DNA from: Nocardia crassostreae
Lineage (GTDB): Bacteria; Actinomycetota; Actinomycetes; Mycobacteriales; Mycobacteriaceae
Assembly (NCBI RefSeq): GCF_001613405.1
Contig: NZ_BDCH01000003.1
Coordinates: 1-64,000 of the forward strand
DNA: 64,000 nucleotides
Direction: 5' to 3'
Shown here: piece after piece, positions 54,258 through 63,682 of the stretch
Position numbering within the stretch: the first letter of the stretch is position 1
Layout: every line of letters starts with the position of its first letter
Position numbers and translations under genes: made by a program
The notes under the pieces: model-generated
What the model was told of the DNA's origin: nothing
What the model saw: only the letters and a program-made list of their open reading frames with translations
The model's database searches: none

Positions 54258-54293
54258 GCTGTGCCACCCCCGTTGCTGGTTGTCCCTCCGAGC

Positions 54294-55346
54294 TCAGGCG
54301 GTGACGGTCTGCTGTTCCCGCTGGAGCTCCAGGGCGATATCGATCAGCTGGTCTTCCTGACCGCCGACCAGCTTGCGCTTGCCCGCGCGGACGAGCATTT
54401 CCGCGGCGGACACGCCGTAGCGTTCGGCCTGACGCTCCGCGTGGCGCAGGAACGACGAGTAGACGCCAGCGTAGCCCATCATGAGGGCCTGGCGGTCGAG
54501 CAGACATTCCGAGGGCATGGCCGGGCGGACAACGTCTTCGGCGGCGTCGGTGACGGCGAAGAAGTCGACGCCGGTCTTGATGCCGAGCTTGTCGCAGACG
54601 CCGATGAACGCCTCCACGGGCAGGTTGCCCGCGCCCGCGCCGAAGCGGCGGGCGGAGCCGTCGATCTGGGTGGCGCCCGCGCGCACCGCGTAGACGGAGT
54701 TGGCGACGGCCAAGCCGAGGTTCTCGTGGCCGTGGAAGCCGACCTGCGCGTCATCGCCGAGTTCGGCGACCAGCGCGGCCACGCGATCCGTAACCTGGTC
54801 CAGCACAAGGGCTCCGGCGGAGTCCACGACGTACACGCACTGGCAGCCCGCGTCGGCCATGATGCGGGCCTGCTTGGCCAGCAGCTCCGGGGTGGTGGAG
54901 TGCGCCATCATGAGGAAGCCGACGGTTTCCAGACCGAGCTCCCGGGCCAGCCCGAAGTGCTGGATGGAGACATCGGCCTCGGTGCAGTGCGTGGCAATGC
55001 GGACAATGCTCGCGCCATTGTCCTGGGAGATCTTGATGTCCTCCTTGACGCCGACGCCCGGCAGCATGAGCACGGCGATCTTGGCCCGGGTGGCGGTCTC
55101 CGCGGCGGCCTTGATCAGTTCCTGCTCAGGGGTTTTGGAGAAACCGTAGTTGAACGAGGAACCGCCGAGGCCGTCACCGTGGGTCACCTCGATGACCGGA
55201 ACGCCCGAGGTGTCCAGGGCCGCGACGATATCGCGCACCTCGGTGACGGTGAACTGGTGGCGCTTGTGATGCGAGCCGTCACGCAGCGAGGTGTCGGTGA
55301 CGCGCACATCGAGTTCGCCCGAGAAGGGCTTCAGAACGTTGCTCAT
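54294..55346 (-). CDS. hsaF: HsaF, 4-hydroxy-2-oxohexanoate/valerate aldolase
   Basis: 350 residues, DRE-TIM metallolyase: [36 protein letters not shown], and metal ligands in [16 protein letters not shown]. It splits the hydroxy-oxo acid into pyruvate and propanal, channelled to HsaG. Last gene of hsaE-hsaG-hsaF (14 bp from hsaG). Confidence 0.95.
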   Translation of the reverse strand: MSNVLKPFSGELDVRVTDTSLRDGSHHKRHQFTVTEVRDIVAALDTSGVPVIEVTHGDGLGGSSFNYGFSKTPEQELIKAAAETATRAKIAVLMLPGVGVKEDIKISQDNGASIVRIATHCTEADVSIQHFGLARELGLETVGFLMMAHSTTPELLAKQARIMADAGCQCVYVVDSAGALVLDQVTDRVAALVAELGDDAQVGFHGHENLGLAVANSVYAVRAGATQIDGSARRFGAGAGNLPVEAFIGVCDKLGIKTGVDFFAVTDAAEDVVRPAMPSECLLDRQALMMGYAGVYSSFLRHAERQAERYGVSAAEMLVRAGKRKLVGGQEDQLIDIALELQREQQTVTA

Positions 55347-55360
55347 GGGTCCGAATCTCC

Positions 55361-56269
55361 TTACACCCGAGCCGAGATGATCTGATCGGCCAGCACATCG
55401 CCCACCTTGGTGGCGGCGGCCGTCATGATGTCCAGATTGCCCGCGTAGAGCGGCAGGAAGTCGCCCGCGCCCTCGACCTCGACGAAGATCGAAACCTTGG
55501 CCATGCCACCAGAAATCACCGACGGCTCGTCGAACTGCGGCTCGTTGAGCAGCCGGTAGCCGGGCACGTACTCCTGAATGGACTTCTCCATCTCGTGGAT
55601 GGACGCGGTAATGGCCTCGCGGTCGGCATCCTCGGGAATGGCGCAGAAGATGGTGTCGCGCATGATCATCGGCGGTTCGGCCGGATTCAGGATGATGATG
55701 GCCTTACCGCGCTGCGCGCCGCCGATGGTCTCCACGCCCTTGGAGGTGGTCTTGGTGAACTCGTCGATATTCGCGCGCGTTCCGGGACCGGCCGACACCG
55801 AGGACACCGACGCCACGATCTCGGCGTAGGCCACCGGGACGACCCGGGACACCGCGGCCACCATGGGAATGGTCGCCTGCCCACCGCAGGTGATCATGTT
55901 GACGTTCGGCGCATCCCGCAGCGAATCCAGATTGACCGGCGGAATCACGGCCGGGCCGACGGCGGCCGGGGTGAGGTCCACCGCGCGAATGCCCGCGGCC
56001 TCGTACTTGGGCGCATACGCCCGGTGCACGTACGCCGAGGTGGCCTCGAACAGCAGATCCGGCTTCTCCGGCAGCGCCAGCAGCCAATCCGCGCCCTCCG
56101 CCGAGGTCTCCAGGCCGAGGCCGCGGGCGCGCTTGAGCCCCTCGGAATCCGGATCGATGCCGATCATCCAGCGCGGCTCGATCTTCTCCGAGCGCAGCAG
56201 CTTGTACAGCAGATCGGTGCTGATATTGCCGGACCCGACGATCGCGGCGGTGACTCTGCTTGCAGTCAC
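55361..56269 (-). CDS. hsaG: HsaG, acylating aldehyde dehydrogenase
   Basis: 302 residues. [20 protein letters not shown] (NAD), nucleophile Cys128 in [11 protein letters not shown], and [21 protein letters not shown]. BphJ-type: converts propanal to propionyl-CoA, forming a channelling complex with HsaF. Start ATG 56269, 30 bp after hsaE. Confidence 0.95.
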   Translation of the reverse strand: MTASRVTAAIVGSGNISTDLLYKLLRSEKIEPRWMIGIDPDSEGLKRARGLGLETSAEGADWLLALPEKPDLLFEATSAYVHRAYAPKYEAAGIRAVDLTPAAVGPAVIPPVNLDSLRDAPNVNMITCGGQATIPMVAAVSRVVPVAYAEIVASVSSVSAGPGTRANIDEFTKTTSKGVETIGGAQRGKAIIILNPAEPPMIMRDTIFCAIPEDADREAITASIHEMEKSIQEYVPGYRLLNEPQFDEPSVISGGMAKVSIFVEVEGAGDFLPLYAGNLDIMTAAATKVGDVLADQIISARV

Positions 56270-56299
56270 GGGTTACTCCCTTGTGCGGTGATGTCAGTG

Positions 56300-57085
56300 T
56301 CAGCTGAAGGACAGCCGGACGGAACCGAGTCCGGCGAACTCGGCGGTGAAGTCGTCGCCCGGGCGGGCGTCGATGGCGCGGGTGCAGGAACCGGGCAGCA
56401 CGATGTCGCCCTTCTTCAGGCGCACCCCGAACGAGGCGACCTTGCGGGCCAGCCACGCCACGGCAATGGTCGGATCACCGAGCACCGCATCGCTGCGACC
56501 CTCGGCCACCACCTCGCCATTGCGGGTGAGGACGGCGTCGATCTTCTTGATATCCAGCTGATCCGGCGCGATGCGCTCCGGGCCGAGCACCCATCCGGCG
56601 GAGGAGGCATTGTCGGCGATGGTGTCGCAGAGCCCGATCTTCCAGTCCTTGATGCGGGTGTCGATCAGCTCGATGGCGGGCGCGTAGGCGACGGTGGCCT
56701 TCAGGACGTCCTCTTCGGTGCAGTCCTCGCCGGGCAGATCCGCGCCGAGCACGAATCCGACCTCGACCTCCACACGCGGGTAGAGGTACTGCGAGGTGTC
56801 CACGGGAACGTTCTCGAAGACTTCCATCTCGGCGAGCAGATGCCCGTAGTCCGGCTCGTCCACGCCCATCATCTGCTGCATGGCCTTGGACGACAGGCCC
56901 ACCTTGTGGCCGATCACGACGGCGCCGCCCGCGATCCGGCGGCGCATGTTCACCAGCTGGATCTCATAGGCGTCGACCACGTCGATCTCGGGATGCCGGG
57001 CGACCAGCGGGTCCAGCGGCACCCGATCGCGCTCGGCCACGGCGAGCTCATCTGCCAGTTCACTCCGAAGCGCGTCGCTCAGCAC
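56300..57085 (-). CDS. hsaE: HsaE, 2-hydroxyhexa-2,4-dienoate hydratase
   Basis: 261 residues from GTG 57085 (GGAAGGAAG upstream). FAH/MhpD superfamily: IQLVNMRRRIAGGAVVIGHKVG, YLYPRVEVEVGFVLGADLPG, and GDIVLPGSCTRAIDARPGDDF. Hydrates the C6 dienoate released by HsaD. First gene of the operon and divergent from kstD; a KstR-like site lies at 57109-57122. Confidence 0.94.
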   Translation of the reverse strand: MLSDALRSELADELAVAERDRVPLDPLVARHPEIDVVDAYEIQLVNMRRRIAGGAVVIGHKVGLSSKAMQQMMGVDEPDYGHLLAEMEVFENVPVDTSQYLYPRVEVEVGFVLGADLPGEDCTEEDVLKATVAYAPAIELIDTRIKDWKIGLCDTIADNASSAGWVLGPERIAPDQLDIKKIDAVLTRNGEVVAEGRSDAVLGDPTIAVAWLARKVASFGVRLKKGDIVLPGSCTRAIDARPGDDFTAEFAGLGSVRLSFS

Positions 57086-57108
57086 GCTGTCTTCCTTCCA
57101 CTAGAAAC

Positions 57109-57122
57109 TGAAACGAGTTTTT
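57109..57122. promoter_or_regulatory. KstR-like site upstream of hsaE
   Basis: TGAAACGAGTTTTT agrees with the motif except for the last base; 24 bp from the hsaE start. Confidence 0.6.
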
Positions 57123-57186
57123 GTGAAGAACATCGCGTCAGCGGTCCTATCTGCCAGACCAACATAGACCAAACCAGGATTGATTC

Positions 57187-57200
57187 TATAACGTGTTCTA
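57187..57200. promoter_or_regulatory. KstR box immediately upstream of kstD
   Basis: TATAACGTGTTCTA fits TnnAACnnGTTnnA. It ends one base before the kstD ATG, so the transcript is presumably leaderless. Confidence 0.85.
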
Positions 57201-57201
57201 C

Positions 57202-58905
57202 ATGACTGATCGGGATTACGACGTGGTGGTGGTCGGCAGCGGTGCCGCCGGTATGACCGCCGCCCTCACTGCCGCGCACCGCAGTCTGCGCACGGTGCTC
57301 ATCGAAAAGGCCGCGCACTACGGCGGCTCGACCGCTCGCTCCGGTGGTGGCGTATGGATTCCGGGCAACAAGGCGCTGCGGGCCTCGGGCCGTCCCGACG
57401 ACCGCGACGAGGCGCGCACCTACCTCTACAACATCATCGGCGATGTGGTGCCCAAGGAGAAGATCGATACCTATATCGACCGCGGCGCAGAGGCTTTCGA
57501 CTTCGTCCTGGACAACACCCCGCTGAAGATGAAGTGGGTGCCGGGCTACTCCGACTACTACCCGGAGGCGCCGGGCGGCAAGTCGGAGGGCCGCAGCTGC
57601 GAGCCCAAGCCGTTCAATCTGAAGATCCTCGGCGAGGAGCGCCGCAATCTGGAACCGCCGTACAGCAAGGCGCCGCTGAACGTGGTGGTCATGCAGGCCG
57701 ATTACAAGAAGCTGAACCTGCTGCGGCGGCATCCGATCGGGCTGGTGACCGTGCTGCGGGTCGGCACGCGCTGGGCCTGGGGCAAGGTCTCCGGTAAGGA
57801 ACTGGTCGGCATGGGGCGGGCCATTATCGCCGGTATGCGCAAGGGCCTGCAGGACTCGAATGTGCCTGTGCTGCTGAATACTCCGCTGACCGGGCTGGTC
57901 ATCGAGAACGGCGTGGTCACCGGCGTGGAGGCCGAGCAGAACGGCGAGACCGTCCGGTTCAACGCCAAGTACGGCGTCATCCTGGCCAGCGGCGGTTTCG
58001 AGCGCAATGCCGATATGCGGCACAAGTACCAGCGCGAGCCCATTTCCGCGGACTGGACCACCGGTGCGATGGCCAATACCGGCGACGGTATTCGCGCGGG
58101 CATCGACGCGGGCGCGGCCCTGGACTTCATGGAGGACGCCTGGTGGGGTCCGACCACGTTCCAGGGTCCGAACAAGACCTGGTTCTGCCTCGCCGAGCGC
58201 AATCTGCCGGGCAGCATCATGATCAATACGCAGGGGCGGCGATTCGGTAATGAGTCCGCTCCTTACGTCGAGGCTGTGCACACCATGTACGGCGGCGAAT
58301 ACGGGCAGGGTGAGGGTCCGGGCGAGAACGTGCCGTGCTGGCTGGTCTTCGATCAGCGCTACCGGAGTCGCTACATCTTCGCCGGGTTGCAGCCTGGCCA
58401 GCGGATTCCGTCCCGCTGGATGGAAAACGACCTGATCGTCATCGCCCCGACCCTGGCCGAGCTGGCCGAGAAGATCGGGGTGCCCGCGGATAACCTGGCC
58501 GCCACCGTGAACCGCTTCAACGGCTTCGCCGACACCGGCAAGGACGAGGACTACGGCCGCGGCGACAGCGCCTACGACCGGTACTACGGCGATCCGACCA
58601 TCAAGCCCAACCCCTGCCTGAACAAGCTCGAGGTCGGCCCGTACTACGCGGTCAAGATGGTGCCGGGCGATCTCGGCACCAAGGGTGGCCTGGTCACCGA
58701 CAATGACGGCCGCGTGCTGCGCGAGGACGGCTCGGTCATCGACGGCCTCTACGCCGCGGGCAATACCTCCGCCCCGGTCATGGGCCACACCTACGCCGGT
58801 CCCGGCGCCACCATCGGCCCGGCCATCACCTTCGGCTATCTGGCCGCCCTGGATATCGCCGCCAAGGCGAAGAACGGGCAGCCCGCCGCGCAGAAAGCCT
58901 CCTGA
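57202..58905 (+). CDS. kstD: 3-ketosteroid delta-1-dehydrogenase
   Basis: 567 residues from ATG 57202. FAD dinucleotide motif VVVVGSGAAGMTAALTAAH, KAAHYGGSTARSGGGVWIPGN, ANTGDGIRAGIDAGA and the C-terminal GHTYAGPGATIGPAITFGY with the catalytic Tyr/Gly pair. It introduces the C1-C2 double bond; with KshA it triggers ring B opening. Ends in a short inverted repeat. Neighbour order as Rv3536c-Rv3538. Confidence 0.95.
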   Translation: MTDRDYDVVVVGSGAAGMTAALTAAHRSLRTVLIEKAAHYGGSTARSGGGVWIPGNKALRASGRPDDRDEARTYLYNIIGDVVPKEKIDTYIDRGAEAFDFVLDNTPLKMKWVPGYSDYYPEAPGGKSEGRSCEPKPFNLKILGEERRNLEPPYSKAPLNVVVMQADYKKLNLLRRHPIGLVTVLRVGTRWAWGKVSGKELVGMGRAIIAGMRKGLQDSNVPVLLNTPLTGLVIENGVVTGVEAEQNGETVRFNAKYGVILASGGFERNADMRHKYQREPISADWTTGAMANTGDGIRAGIDAGAALDFMEDAWWGPTTFQGPNKTWFCLAERNLPGSIMINTQGRRFGNESAPYVEAVHTMYGGEYGQGEGPGENVPCWLVFDQRYRSRYIFAGLQPGQRIPSRWMENDLIVIAPTLAELAEKIGVPADNLAATVNRFNGFADTGKDEDYGRGDSAYDRYYGDPTIKPNPCLNKLEVGPYYAVKMVPGDLGTKGGLVTDNDGRVLREDGSVIDGLYAAGNTSAPVMGHTYAGPGATIGPAITFGYLAALDIAAKAKNGQPAAQKAS

Positions 58906-59114
58906 ACCGTCCCAACCCGGTTCAGGAACGGGCCGGGTGCGAGTTCAGGTCACGTGGGACTCGCCCCGGCCCAACCAGCCAATCGAATATCGCGACCGCG
59001 CACCGGTCCCGGCGAGCGGACCGCGGCTTGCGGAGACGCGCGCGTGCGCCACACGATCGAACGAGTGGGTTCGCATCGTGGGTGCCGTCCACCGATCTCA
59101 CCGAGGAGAACTTC

Positions 59115-59978
59115 ATGCCCATCGACCTGAATATCGCGCTCGGCGCGGCACTTCCGTCGCGGGAGTTCAGCTGGACTCCCAGCGATGTGCAGACCTACAA
59201 CCTGGCGCTGGGCGGCGGGGCGCGCTGGACCGATCCGGCCAAATTGCGCTATCTGGATGACCGGAATCCGCAGGTGCTGCCGTCCTTCGCGACCGTCGCG
59301 CCGTCCTTCCACGAGACCGAGCCGCCGCAGGTGAAGTTCCCCGGCATCGATATCGATCTGGCCAAGGTCGTGCACGGCAGCCAGGAGATCACGGTGCACC
59401 GCCCGATCCCGGCCTTCGGCAAGGCCACCACCACCGGCCGCATCACCGATATCTGGGACAAGGGCTCGGCCGCGGTGGTGTGGCGCGAGGACACCGTCGT
59501 GGGCTCCGACGGCGAACCCCTGTGGACCGCCCGCTCCTCCATCTTCGCCAAGGGCGAGGGCGGCTTCGGCGGCGAACGCGGCCCGTCCTCCAAGACCGAA
59601 CTCCCCGACCGCGCAACGGATTTCGACGTCCTGACCCCGACCCTGCCGCAGCAGGCGCTGCTGTACCGCATGTGCGGCGACCGCAACCCCCTGCACTCGG
59701 ATCCCGAATTCGCCCGTAATGCCGGATTCCCCAACCCGATCCTGCACGGCCTGTGCACCTACGGCCTGGTCCTCAAGACCGCCACCGACACCGCCCTGGA
59801 TTCGGATGCCGCCCGCGTCACCGGTTTCCGGGCCCGCTTCGCCGGTGTCCTCTACCCGGGCGAGACCATCCGCAGCCGGATCTGGCGCGGCGACGGCGAA
59901 CTCACCATCGCGGCCACGGTCGTGGAGCGCGAGGATGCACCGGTGCTCGCCGACGTCACCCTCAGCTATTCGGCCTGA
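59115..59978 (+). CDS. chsH3: MaoC-type 2-enoyl-CoA hydratase, ChsH3-like
   Basis: 287 residues from ATG 59115 (GAGGAGAA upstream). Two hot-dog domains: the N-terminal half (DVQTYNLALGGGARW, HGSQEITVHRPIP) and the C-terminal half with the hydratase-2 motif MCGDRNPLHSDPEFARNAGF and LHGLCTYGLVLK (catalytic Asp/His). Corresponds to Rv3538 beside kstD; hydrates a C24 enoyl-CoA in the side-chain pathway. The stop codon lies within the first of four 31-bp-spaced motifs. Confidence 0.88.
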   Translation: MPIDLNIALGAALPSREFSWTPSDVQTYNLALGGGARWTDPAKLRYLDDRNPQVLPSFATVAPSFHETEPPQVKFPGIDIDLAKVVHGSQEITVHRPIPAFGKATTTGRITDIWDKGSAAVVWREDTVVGSDGEPLWTARSSIFAKGEGGFGGERGPSSKTELPDRATDFDVLTPTLPQQALLYRMCGDRNPLHSDPEFARNAGFPNPILHGLCTYGLVLKTATDTALDSDAARVTGFRARFAGVLYPGETIRSRIWRGDGELTIAATVVEREDAPVLADVTLSYSA

Positions 59979-60080
59979 TTCAGGTCAAAACAGCAGGGTT
60001 GTGGCCGAATTTAGGTCATGACCCGGTTTGTTATGTCTGATTTGGGCCACTTTGCGGTCTACCCGGCCTGACTCGGGTTA
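59972..60080. repeat. four 16-bp motifs with exact 31-bp periodicity
   Basis: GGCCTGATTCAGGTCA (59972), GGCCGAATTTAGGTCA (60003), TGTCTGATTTGGGCCA (60034) and GGCCTGACTCGGGTTA (60065). Starts are 31, 31 and 31 bp apart; the 15-bp spacers differ. The array spans the convergent stop codons of chsH3 and the AraC gene. Confidence 0.8.
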
Positions 60081-61112
60081 GACCCTGATCGAAACCCGGC
60101 CACGATTCTCCCGCGCGAACTGGCCGGGAGACTGCCCCTTCCACGCGCGGAAGGCCGAGGTGAAGGCGGAGACGCTGGCATAGCCGAGGCGCACGGCGGC
60201 CTGTTCCACGGTCATTCCGGTAATGAGGAGTTCCTCGGCCAGCAGGCCGACCGTCTCGGTGGTGAGTTCGCGGAAGGTGGTGCCCTCGTCGGCGAGGCGG
60301 CGGCGCAGGGTGCGGACGCTGATATCGAGTTCGGCGGCAATGCGGGCCTGATCGGCGACGCCGCCGCGGCTGATGAGCAGCTGGCGGACGCGGCCGCTCA
60401 CTCCCTGGCGGCGCTTGCGGCGCTGCATGAGGTCGGCGCACTGCTTCTCGTAGTAGCGGGCGGTGGCCGCATTCGCTTGTGGCAGTTGCAGATTCTGAAT
60501 GCTGGCTGGGCCGGTGACCACCGATCGCGGTGCGTTGAAGACGACCTCCTCCACACCCAGCATGGCGCCGAACATCTCGTAGACCGGATGCGGCGGGAAG
60601 GCCACGGCCACCCTGGTCAGCGGCGGGCGCATGGGCATGACGTCCTGCTGAATGGTCCAGATGGCGGCCACATCCCGCTCCACCGCGAAACGGCGCAATT
60701 CGGGCGGGACGTGGCTGTCGTCGCGAATGATGGAGACTTCCTGCTCGTTCATGACCAGGGTGTGGCGCGCGACGGTGAAGGACAGATCGGCGTAGCGCAG
60801 CGCCATCTCGACGGCATCGCGCACGGTATTGCAGCTCATCAGGGCGAATCCGAGTACGCCCAGGCTGGGCGGATGGCACAGCAACCCGGCCATGAGGCCG
60901 ACACCGGGTTCATCGCCCACACCGGCCACGACATTGCGCATCAGGGCCAATTCCTGGCCCAGGGTGATCTCGGCGGTGGAGTCCACCAGGTCGGATTCGC
61001 GAATGCCGGTGTCCCGCAGCACCACTGCCGTTTCCAGCCCCCGGCCGGTGGCGAAGTCGACCAGCAGCGCCGCGCTGGTTATGGAGCGCAGTTGTGCCTG
61101 CCCGTCGGTCAC
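60078..61112 (-). CDS. AraC-family regulator with Arabinose_bd-type sensor (OruR-like)
   Basis: 344 residues from GTG 61112; the frame is open to ATG 61205 (375 residues) but homology starts at LRSITSAALLVDFATGRGLE. N-terminal PF12625-like sensor (GVGDEPGVGLMAGLLCHP, FALMSCNTVRDAVEMALRYADL) and C-terminal AraC HTH (QARIAAELDISVRTLRRRLADEGTTF, YASVSAFTSAFRAWKGQSPGQF). The family controls acid and hydrophobic-substrate catabolism. It is convergent with chsH3; targets unknown. Divergent from a small membrane protein. Confidence 0.85.
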   Translation of the reverse strand: MTDGQAQLRSITSAALLVDFATGRGLETAVVLRDTGIRESDLVDSTAEITLGQELALMRNVVAGVGDEPGVGLMAGLLCHPPSLGVLGFALMSCNTVRDAVEMALRYADLSFTVARHTLVMNEQEVSIIRDDSHVPPELRRFAVERDVAAIWTIQQDVMPMRPPLTRVAVAFPPHPVYEMFGAMLGVEEVVFNAPRSVVTGPASIQNLQLPQANAATARYYEKQCADLMQRRKRRQGVSGRVRQLLISRGGVADQARIAAELDISVRTLRRRLADEGTTFRELTTETVGLLAEELLITGMTVEQAAVRLGYASVSAFTSAFRAWKGQSPGQFARENRGRVSIRV

Positions 61113-61297
61113 CTTGTCAATCGTCGCAAACTTTCGGCGTATACGGACCCGAAACGGCTGGCTAAGTTGCTGGCAGAGGCCGAAATTCGCCTGTTTCTGA
61201 CCCATGACGCGCTGGCCGAAGTAACGTCTCGAGCTATACGGTGAATATCTAGCGAACTACATCCAATTGAAACCGATTGACTGGAGAAGGTGAGCAA

Positions 61298-61645
61298 ATG
61301 GCCGCCTGGCAGGTGTTCACGGTCACTCTCGCAATGCTGGCGATCATGGCGGCAACCGTCATGAGCCTGCACCATCCCACCCGCGATCCGGACCGGCTCT
61401 CCGTGGACCGGATTAGCGAACGAATCAGTAACGAGCGCAATACATCCCCGGATCCGGAACCCATCTCCAACGCCTGGTCCCACCTGGCTCCCGAGGAGCC
61501 CTTCGGGGTGTCCGAGGCCCATCGCACGATGCAGCAGCATCGCCGGTGCCCGGTCACCGAATGTGCCCGCAAGGCCGCCGCTTTCCGGGCTCTCATCGAC
61601 GCCGGGCGGATCAAACCGACCCGCATGCCACCCGCCCTCCAGTAA
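61298..61645 (+). CDS. small single-pass membrane protein, hypothetical
   Basis: 115 residues from ATG 61298, GGAGAAGG upstream. One hydrophobic segment (WQVFTVTLAMLAIMAATVMS, residues 4-23) then a soluble, charged region with two Cys (HRRCPVTECARKAAAFRALI) that is reminiscent of small actinobacterial proteins of unknown function. Likely anchored with the tail outside or inside, not decidable. Confidence 0.65.
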   Translation: MAAWQVFTVTLAMLAIMAATVMSLHHPTRDPDRLSVDRISERISNERNTSPDPEPISNAWSHLAPEEPFGVSEAHRTMQQHRRCPVTECARKAAAFRALIDAGRIKPTRMPPALQ

Positions 61646-61957
61646 CCGGAACCACCCATCTGAACTGCAGCGGCGGTCGGATGGGCCGCCCGCCCCGCCG
61701 GTCGCCCTCCGGCGGGGCTCGGCGGAACAATCATTCGCTATGGGATTGCTGAGTGTACGTGCAGCTGCACTTACCGTTCGCCCGCCGTCTGCTGCCGCCC
61801 CCGTCAAGCCGTACGGATTACCCTGGCGGCCCGGGGGTTTGCCGATCCGACAGCCCGCAGCACCCCCGCGCAAACTCTCGAACGCACAATGCCGAATCAA
61901 CTTCCCGAAAGATTGCCGGGCTCGCCTGCCACGGCGACCGACCGGGTCGAAACCGGA
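61646..61957. other. 312-bp intergenic region with terminator hairpin
   Basis: A 10-bp hairpin (61692-61701 with 61709-61718) follows the small membrane gene. Otherwise nothing convincing; small frames present overlap each other. Confidence 0.55.
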
Positions 61958-62374
61958 CTATTCGGAAACACCTCGAATGATCCAGGCGTACAGCAGGATT
62001 ACCGCGATCGGCGCCGCGATGGGCAGCCACGCCAGCCCGGCGGGCAGTACCGTCGCGGCGCCCGCGGCCACGGTGAAGACCAGCGCGCCCGCCACCGAGG
62101 GGCCGGTGGTGGGCACCACGCCGACCGGGGCCGAGACGGTGGCCGTATTCAGCAAGTACGTGGTCGCGACCAGGCCGATCGCCCCCGCCACCACCGCTCC
62201 GGTATCGGCGATGGTGAGCACGACCAGCGCCACCAGCACCGCGCCCACCGCACCCGCCCGCCAGCGCCAGCCCGCCACCGCGAGCGGCAGCAGCGGCACC
62301 ACCGCCCAGGGCTGCACCAGCGCGACCCCGAGCGTCAGCAGCAGTCCCGACAACACCGCGAGGAATCTGGTCAT
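61958..62374 (-). CDS. small multipass membrane protein downstream of DUF58 gene
   Basis: 138 residues from ATG 62374 (overlaps the DUF58 stop). Five or so hydrophobic segments (FLAVLSGLLLTLGVALV, AVVPLLPLAVAGW, VGAVLVALVVLTIAD, ATTYLLNTATV, IAVILLYAWIIRGV). No family recognised; by context part of a MoxR/DUF58 operon. Confidence 0.72.
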   Translation of the reverse strand: MTRFLAVLSGLLLTLGVALVQPWAVVPLLPLAVAGWRWRAGAVGAVLVALVVLTIADTGAVVAGAIGLVATTYLLNTATVSAPVGVVPTTGPSVAGALVFTVAAGAATVLPAGLAWLPIAAPIAVILLYAWIIRGVSE

Positions 62375-63645
62375 CGGCGCACCCGCACGGTACGGCGGTG
62401 CTCGGGCAGCAGCCGCATGACCTGATCCAGGCGCGCGTCCTCCGGCCACGGCACGATATCCACGCCCACGGTGCCCATATCGCGATACATGGAGGTGCGC
62501 TCCAGCTGCCACATGCGCGCCAGCGTGGACTCCAGGCCGTCGCCGAAGGGCGGGCCGCGCAGCACGTCCACCACCACGACCGCATGCCCGCGTTTGCGCA
62601 GATCGATGAGCGCCAGGGCGAATTGGGTGTCCAGCAGGGTCGAGAAGGCGATGACCACCGCGCCGATCGGCACCGCGGCGTGCGGGGCCAGCGTGCCGGT
62701 GGTGGCGATGTGCTCATCGCCGACATCCAGGACGGCGTCCACGATCCGATAGAACTGGCGGCGGCCGATATCGGGCCGCAGCCAGCGCGGCGCGCGGCCC
62801 AGGCAGACCACGGCGGTGCGGTCCCCGGCCTGCAGCGCCGACTGCGCGACCTGCGCCGCCCCGCGCACCGACAGCTCCAGCGAATCACTGGCCGGACCCG
62901 GCGCTTGCAGCGAAGTGTCCACCAGCACAACCACATCGGCGGCCCGGTTGGTGAACCGCTCGGTCACGAACAGCCGCCCGCGCCGTGCGCTCACCCGCCA
63001 GTTCACCGTGCGCAGCTCGTCCCCGGGCGCGTAGGCGCGCACATCGGCGAATTCCACGCCCGGACCGTGCCGCCGGGTCAGATGCGAGCCGATCCGCTCG
63101 GTAAGTTCGTTGCGCGGCAAGCGCATTCGCTGCGGATCGGTGATCGGATACACGTACACCTCCCCGGCGGGCAGCAGCACCGAGGCCACCGCCAGCCCGG
63201 CCGGGCTCAGCGCCGTCACCCGCACCGGCACCGGATACCGCCCCCAGCGCGGCGCCGACAATGCCACCCGCAGGCCCGCGGGCGCGGGACCGGAGTCCAC
63301 CGCCTCCTCCACCCGTAACTCCATACCGGGCACGGATTCCGCATGCAGCCGCAGCAGCGCATGCCCGCTCTCCACGAACGCGGCGGCGGTCAGCACCACC
63401 TCCTCGGTCTCGAAGCAGCGCAGGATTCCGGCCCCGTCGACCTGGATCCGGGTGCGCGACTGCTGCAGCGGCGCGGTGGCCAGCACCCCGAGCATGGGCG
63501 CCGCGAACACCACCAGCTGCCACTGCCCGAACACCACCGCCAGCACCAGCGCAGGTGCGGACGCGGCGGCCAGCATGAACACCAGGGGCGCGGGCCGCCA
63601 GCGCAGTTCCGCCTCGATCGCGGTGCTCGTATCGCGGTGCCTCAT
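62371..63645 (-). CDS. DUF58 domain protein
   Basis: 424 residues. Two N-terminal hydrophobic segments (PLVFMLAAASAPALVLAVVF, QLVVFAAPMLGVLA), a beta-rich region, then the DUF58 motif VEFADVRAYAPGDELRTVNW and a vWA-like domain (VVVLVDTSLQAPGPASDS) for metal-dependent adhesion. DUF58 proteins typically partner MoxR ATPases, here upstream. Role in protein or cofactor assembly is inferred. Confidence 0.85.
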   Translation of the reverse strand: MRHRDTSTAIEAELRWRPAPLVFMLAAASAPALVLAVVFGQWQLVVFAAPMLGVLATAPLQQSRTRIQVDGAGILRCFETEEVVLTAAAFVESGHALLRLHAESVPGMELRVEEAVDSGPAPAGLRVALSAPRWGRYPVPVRVTALSPAGLAVASVLLPAGEVYVYPITDPQRMRLPRNELTERIGSHLTRRHGPGVEFADVRAYAPGDELRTVNWRVSARRGRLFVTERFTNRAADVVVLVDTSLQAPGPASDSLELSVRGAAQVAQSALQAGDRTAVVCLGRAPRWLRPDIGRRQFYRIVDAVLDVGDEHIATTGTLAPHAAVPIGAVVIAFSTLLDTQFALALIDLRKRGHAVVVVDVLRGPPFGDGLESTLARMWQLERTSMYRDMGTVGVDIVPWPEDARLDQVMRLLPEHRRTVRVRR

Positions 63646-63682
63646 GCGCGCCCCACTCCGGTACCGCCGCGTGCCCGGTCGC

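Noticed and set aside
59972..60080. CRISPR array
   Set aside because: The repeats are 16 bp and imperfect, spacers 15 bp; no cas genes are present and both flanking genes' stop codons fall inside the repeats.
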